Shown here: one piece after another, positions 6,180-7,892 of the stretch | Layout of the letters: each line of letters begins with the position of its first letter | Position numbering within the stretch: position 1 is the first letter of the stretch | NCBI GenBank assembly: GCA_030642225.1 | Contig: DAOWOC010000035.1 | Location: forward strand, 1 to 7,892 | Origin: Deltaproteobacteria bacterium | Lineage (GTDB): Bacteria > Desulfobacterota > DAOWOC01 | DNA length: 7,892 nt | Direction of reading: 5' to 3' | The notes under the pieces: model-generated | Databases searched by the model: none | The model's input: the letters and a program-made list of their open reading frames with translations, nothing else | What the model was told of the DNA's origin: nothing | Position numbers and translations under genes: made by a program

Positions 6180-7892
6180 TTGACTGTAAATTTAAAAAAG
6201 AAAAATTTATTTTTTCCAGGCAGTTCTGTTCATACATCACCCGATGAATTTGGCAATAACAGGAGTGCATTGATCCTTATTATTATTTGTTTTTCTCTTC
6301 TTATCATAAGGGTCGGCTATCTCCAGGTAGTAAAAGGCACATATTACAGAGAGTTATCAGAGAATAACCGTTTAAGGTTTACGGAAATTATCCCATACAG
6401 GGGTAAAATTTTTGATTGTGATAAAAAAATTCTTGTAGATAACAGATCGGCTTTTAACCTGATAGTTGTAAAGGAGGACTGTAAGGATATAAAGGATAAG
6501 CTTAAAAAAATATCTAAACTTTTAAATATTTCATTAGTATTTTTAGAAAAGGTTGTAAAAGATGCAACCCAGAAAGGTTTGCCTGGATTTGCTCAAATCA
6601 CACTTGTTTCAGACCTTACATGGGAACAGGTCGCTTTGTTTGAAAATTACAGATATGACCTGGCCGGGCTTAGCATAATTGTTGAGCCCAAGAGGAACTA
6701 CCATCCTGACGGATTTGCTTCACACCTGATAGGTTACCTTGGCAGGATTGAAGAAAGGGAGCTTAAATCAAATGTTTTTAAAGGGCTAAAGGGTGGTGAT
6801 ATGGTTGGTAAAACAGGTCTTGAAAAAGAGTTTGATGAAGCGTTGAGAGGAATTAAAGGATTACAGCAAAAAGAAGTTGATTCTGTTGGAAGAGTAATTA
6901 AAGTCCTGCATACTATCCCTCCGGAGCCAGGAAAAAATCTTATATTGACAATTAACAGTAAATTGCAGGCAGTTGCAAATAAAGAACTGGCTGGCAAGGC
7001 AGGGGCTATTGTCGCGATTGACCCGAGAAACGGAGCAGTGCTGGCCTTTGCAAGCGCCCCGTCTTTTAGCCAGAATCTCTTTATATGCGGTTTTAATAGT
7101 AAAGATTGGAATTCTTTATTAAATGATCCATTAAAACCACTTCAAAATAAGGTTACTCAGGGACAATATCCGCCCGCAAGCACATTTAAAGTTATAACCG
7201 CTATGGCTGGTTTTTCCGCCGGTCTAATCTCTACGGAACAATATATAAATTGTCCTGGTTTTATATATGTTGGAAGGCATAGATCCAGATGCTGGAGACG
7301 CTATGGACACGGACCTGTAAATTTTCATAAATCACTCGTTGAATCATGTGATGTTTATTATTATCAATTGGGGTTAAAGATGGGAGTTGACCATTTGGCA
7401 AGGATATCAAGGATGTTTGGGCTTGGTAATCAGACCGGTTTTTGTATTCAACCTGAGGCCAAAGGACTTGTCCCTTCCTCAGAATGGAAATTAGCCCGTT
7501 ATGGTATACCCTGGCAAAAAGGTGAAACTGTTTCTATTGCTATTGGTCAGGGTTTTATGTTGGTTACCCCTTTGCAGTTGGCTGTTGCATATGCTGCGAT
7601 TGGCAATGGAGGAAAGATTTATACGCCATATGTTGTAGATTCTATACAGGATATTGAAGGGCAGATAATATCCCATACTAAACCGCAATTAAAAAGAATT
7701 ATTAAATTTCCTGAAAATGCGAGAGAACATATATTAAAGGGGCTTGCTGGTGTTGTGAATGAAAGCCATGGGACCGGCTGGGCATGCAGATTAAAAAATA
7801 TAACTGTCGGAGGAAAGACAGGAACTGCCCAGGTAATCCGTCTACTCAAAAAATATGAGGGGAAAAAGGAGAAAGATATTCCTTATAAATAC
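6180..7892 (+). CDS. mrdA: penicillin-binding protein 2, elongation transpeptidase (3' end outside window)
   Basis: Class B PBP that cross-links new side-wall peptidoglycan. The 571 visible codons end inside the conserved region after the KTG box, so only a short C-terminal piece is missing. Numbered from TTG 6180: a cytoplasmic tail (1-29), transmembrane helix (about 30-51), SENNRLRFTEIIPYRGKIFD (60-79, pedestal), a dimerisation/hook region, and a transpeptidase domain from about 270. The catalytic STFK is at 334-337 (nucleophile Ser334), SCD at 389-391 (the SxD form usual in PBP2) and KTG at 546-548. C358, C371, H377 and C390 form a possible zinc site. No ATG occurs in frame before the middle of the gene: the start is TTG 6180, directly after the mreD TAA, or TTG 6270, which has AGGAG four bases upstream (6261-6265) but begins at the membrane helix. 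rodA is expected next. Confidence 0.96.
   Translation, partial: MTVNLKKKNLFFPGSSVHTSPDEFGNNRSALILIIICFSLLIIRVGYLQVVKGTYYRELSENNRLRFTEIIPYRGKIFDCDKKILVDNRSAFNLIVVKEDCKDIKDKLKKISKLLNISLVFLEKVVKDATQKGLPGFAQITLVSDLTWEQVALFENYRYDLAGLSIIVEPKRNYHPDGFASHLIGYLGRIEERELKSNVFKGLKGGDMVGKTGLEKEFDEALRGIKGLQQKEVDSVGRVIKVLHTIPPEPGKNLILTINSKLQAVANKELAGKAGAIVAIDPRNGAVLAFASAPSFSQNLFICGFNSKDWNSLLNDPLKPLQNKVTQGQYPPASTFKVITAMAGFSAGLISTEQYINCPGFIYVGRHRSRCWRRYGHGPVNFHKSLVESCDVYYYQLGLKMGVDHLARISRMFGLGNQTGFCIQPEAKGLVPSSEWKLARYGIPWQKGETVSIAIGQGFMLVTPLQLAVAYAAIGNGGKIYTPYVVDSIQDIEGQIISHTKPQLKRIIKFPENAREHILKGLAGVVNESHGTGWACRLKNITVGGKTGTAQVIRLLKKYEGKKEKDIPYKY

Noticed and set aside
6734..6997. Minus-strand open frame inside mrdA
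   Set aside because: Antisense shadow of the PBP2 coding region without independent support.

Overview
The window looks like chromosomal DNA from an AT-rich Gram-negative bacterium. Protein style and gene set fit Desulfobacterota (former Deltaproteobacteria, Desulfobacterales-like), but this is an inference from family resemblance and not from any search. Most of the window is cell-wall and cell-shape biology.

Left part (1-1979). The 5' part of a HEPN-domain gene runs off the left edge on the minus strand. It is preceded by a compact GC-rich palindromic element (183-243). Next, also on the minus strand, is a signalling protein with a DUF484-type GAF-like sensor fused to a complete GGDEF diguanylate cyclase. 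A small DUF1992 (DnaJ-homologue-type) gene follows on the plus strand.

Middle part (1980-3730). A minus-strand pair, an HD-domain phosphohydrolase-like gene followed 43 nt later by D-alanine-D-alanine ligase (ddl), converges on the DUF1992 gene. The pair diverges from the mre operon across a 210-bp, very AT-rich control region. That region holds two good sigma70-like promoters pointing in opposite directions and overlapping on one perfect palindrome, TTGATACAATTATCAA. It also holds an 18-bp AT palindrome at the plus-strand -10, an 11-bp direct repeat 106 bp apart, a dyad in the HD-ddl leader and a dyad touching the mreB Shine-Dalgarno.

Right part (3731-7892). This is the classic rod-shape operon mreB-mreC-mreD-mrdA (PBP2), cut off by the window edge near the PBP2 C terminus; rodA would be expected next. 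MreB filaments, MreC/MreD and PBP2 form the elongasome that inserts side-wall peptidoglycan. Ddl makes the D-Ala-D-Ala end of the stem peptide that PBP2 cross-links, so the divergent arrangement puts precursor synthesis and insertion on a shared control region.

No wholly new system is evident. The best leads are translational and regulatory: a four-codon minicistron with a strong ribosome site whose stop overlaps the mreD start (ATGA); an mrdA reading frame that has no ATG start and directly abuts the mreD stop in the same frame; the overlapping divergent promoters; and the palindromic element beside the HEPN gene.
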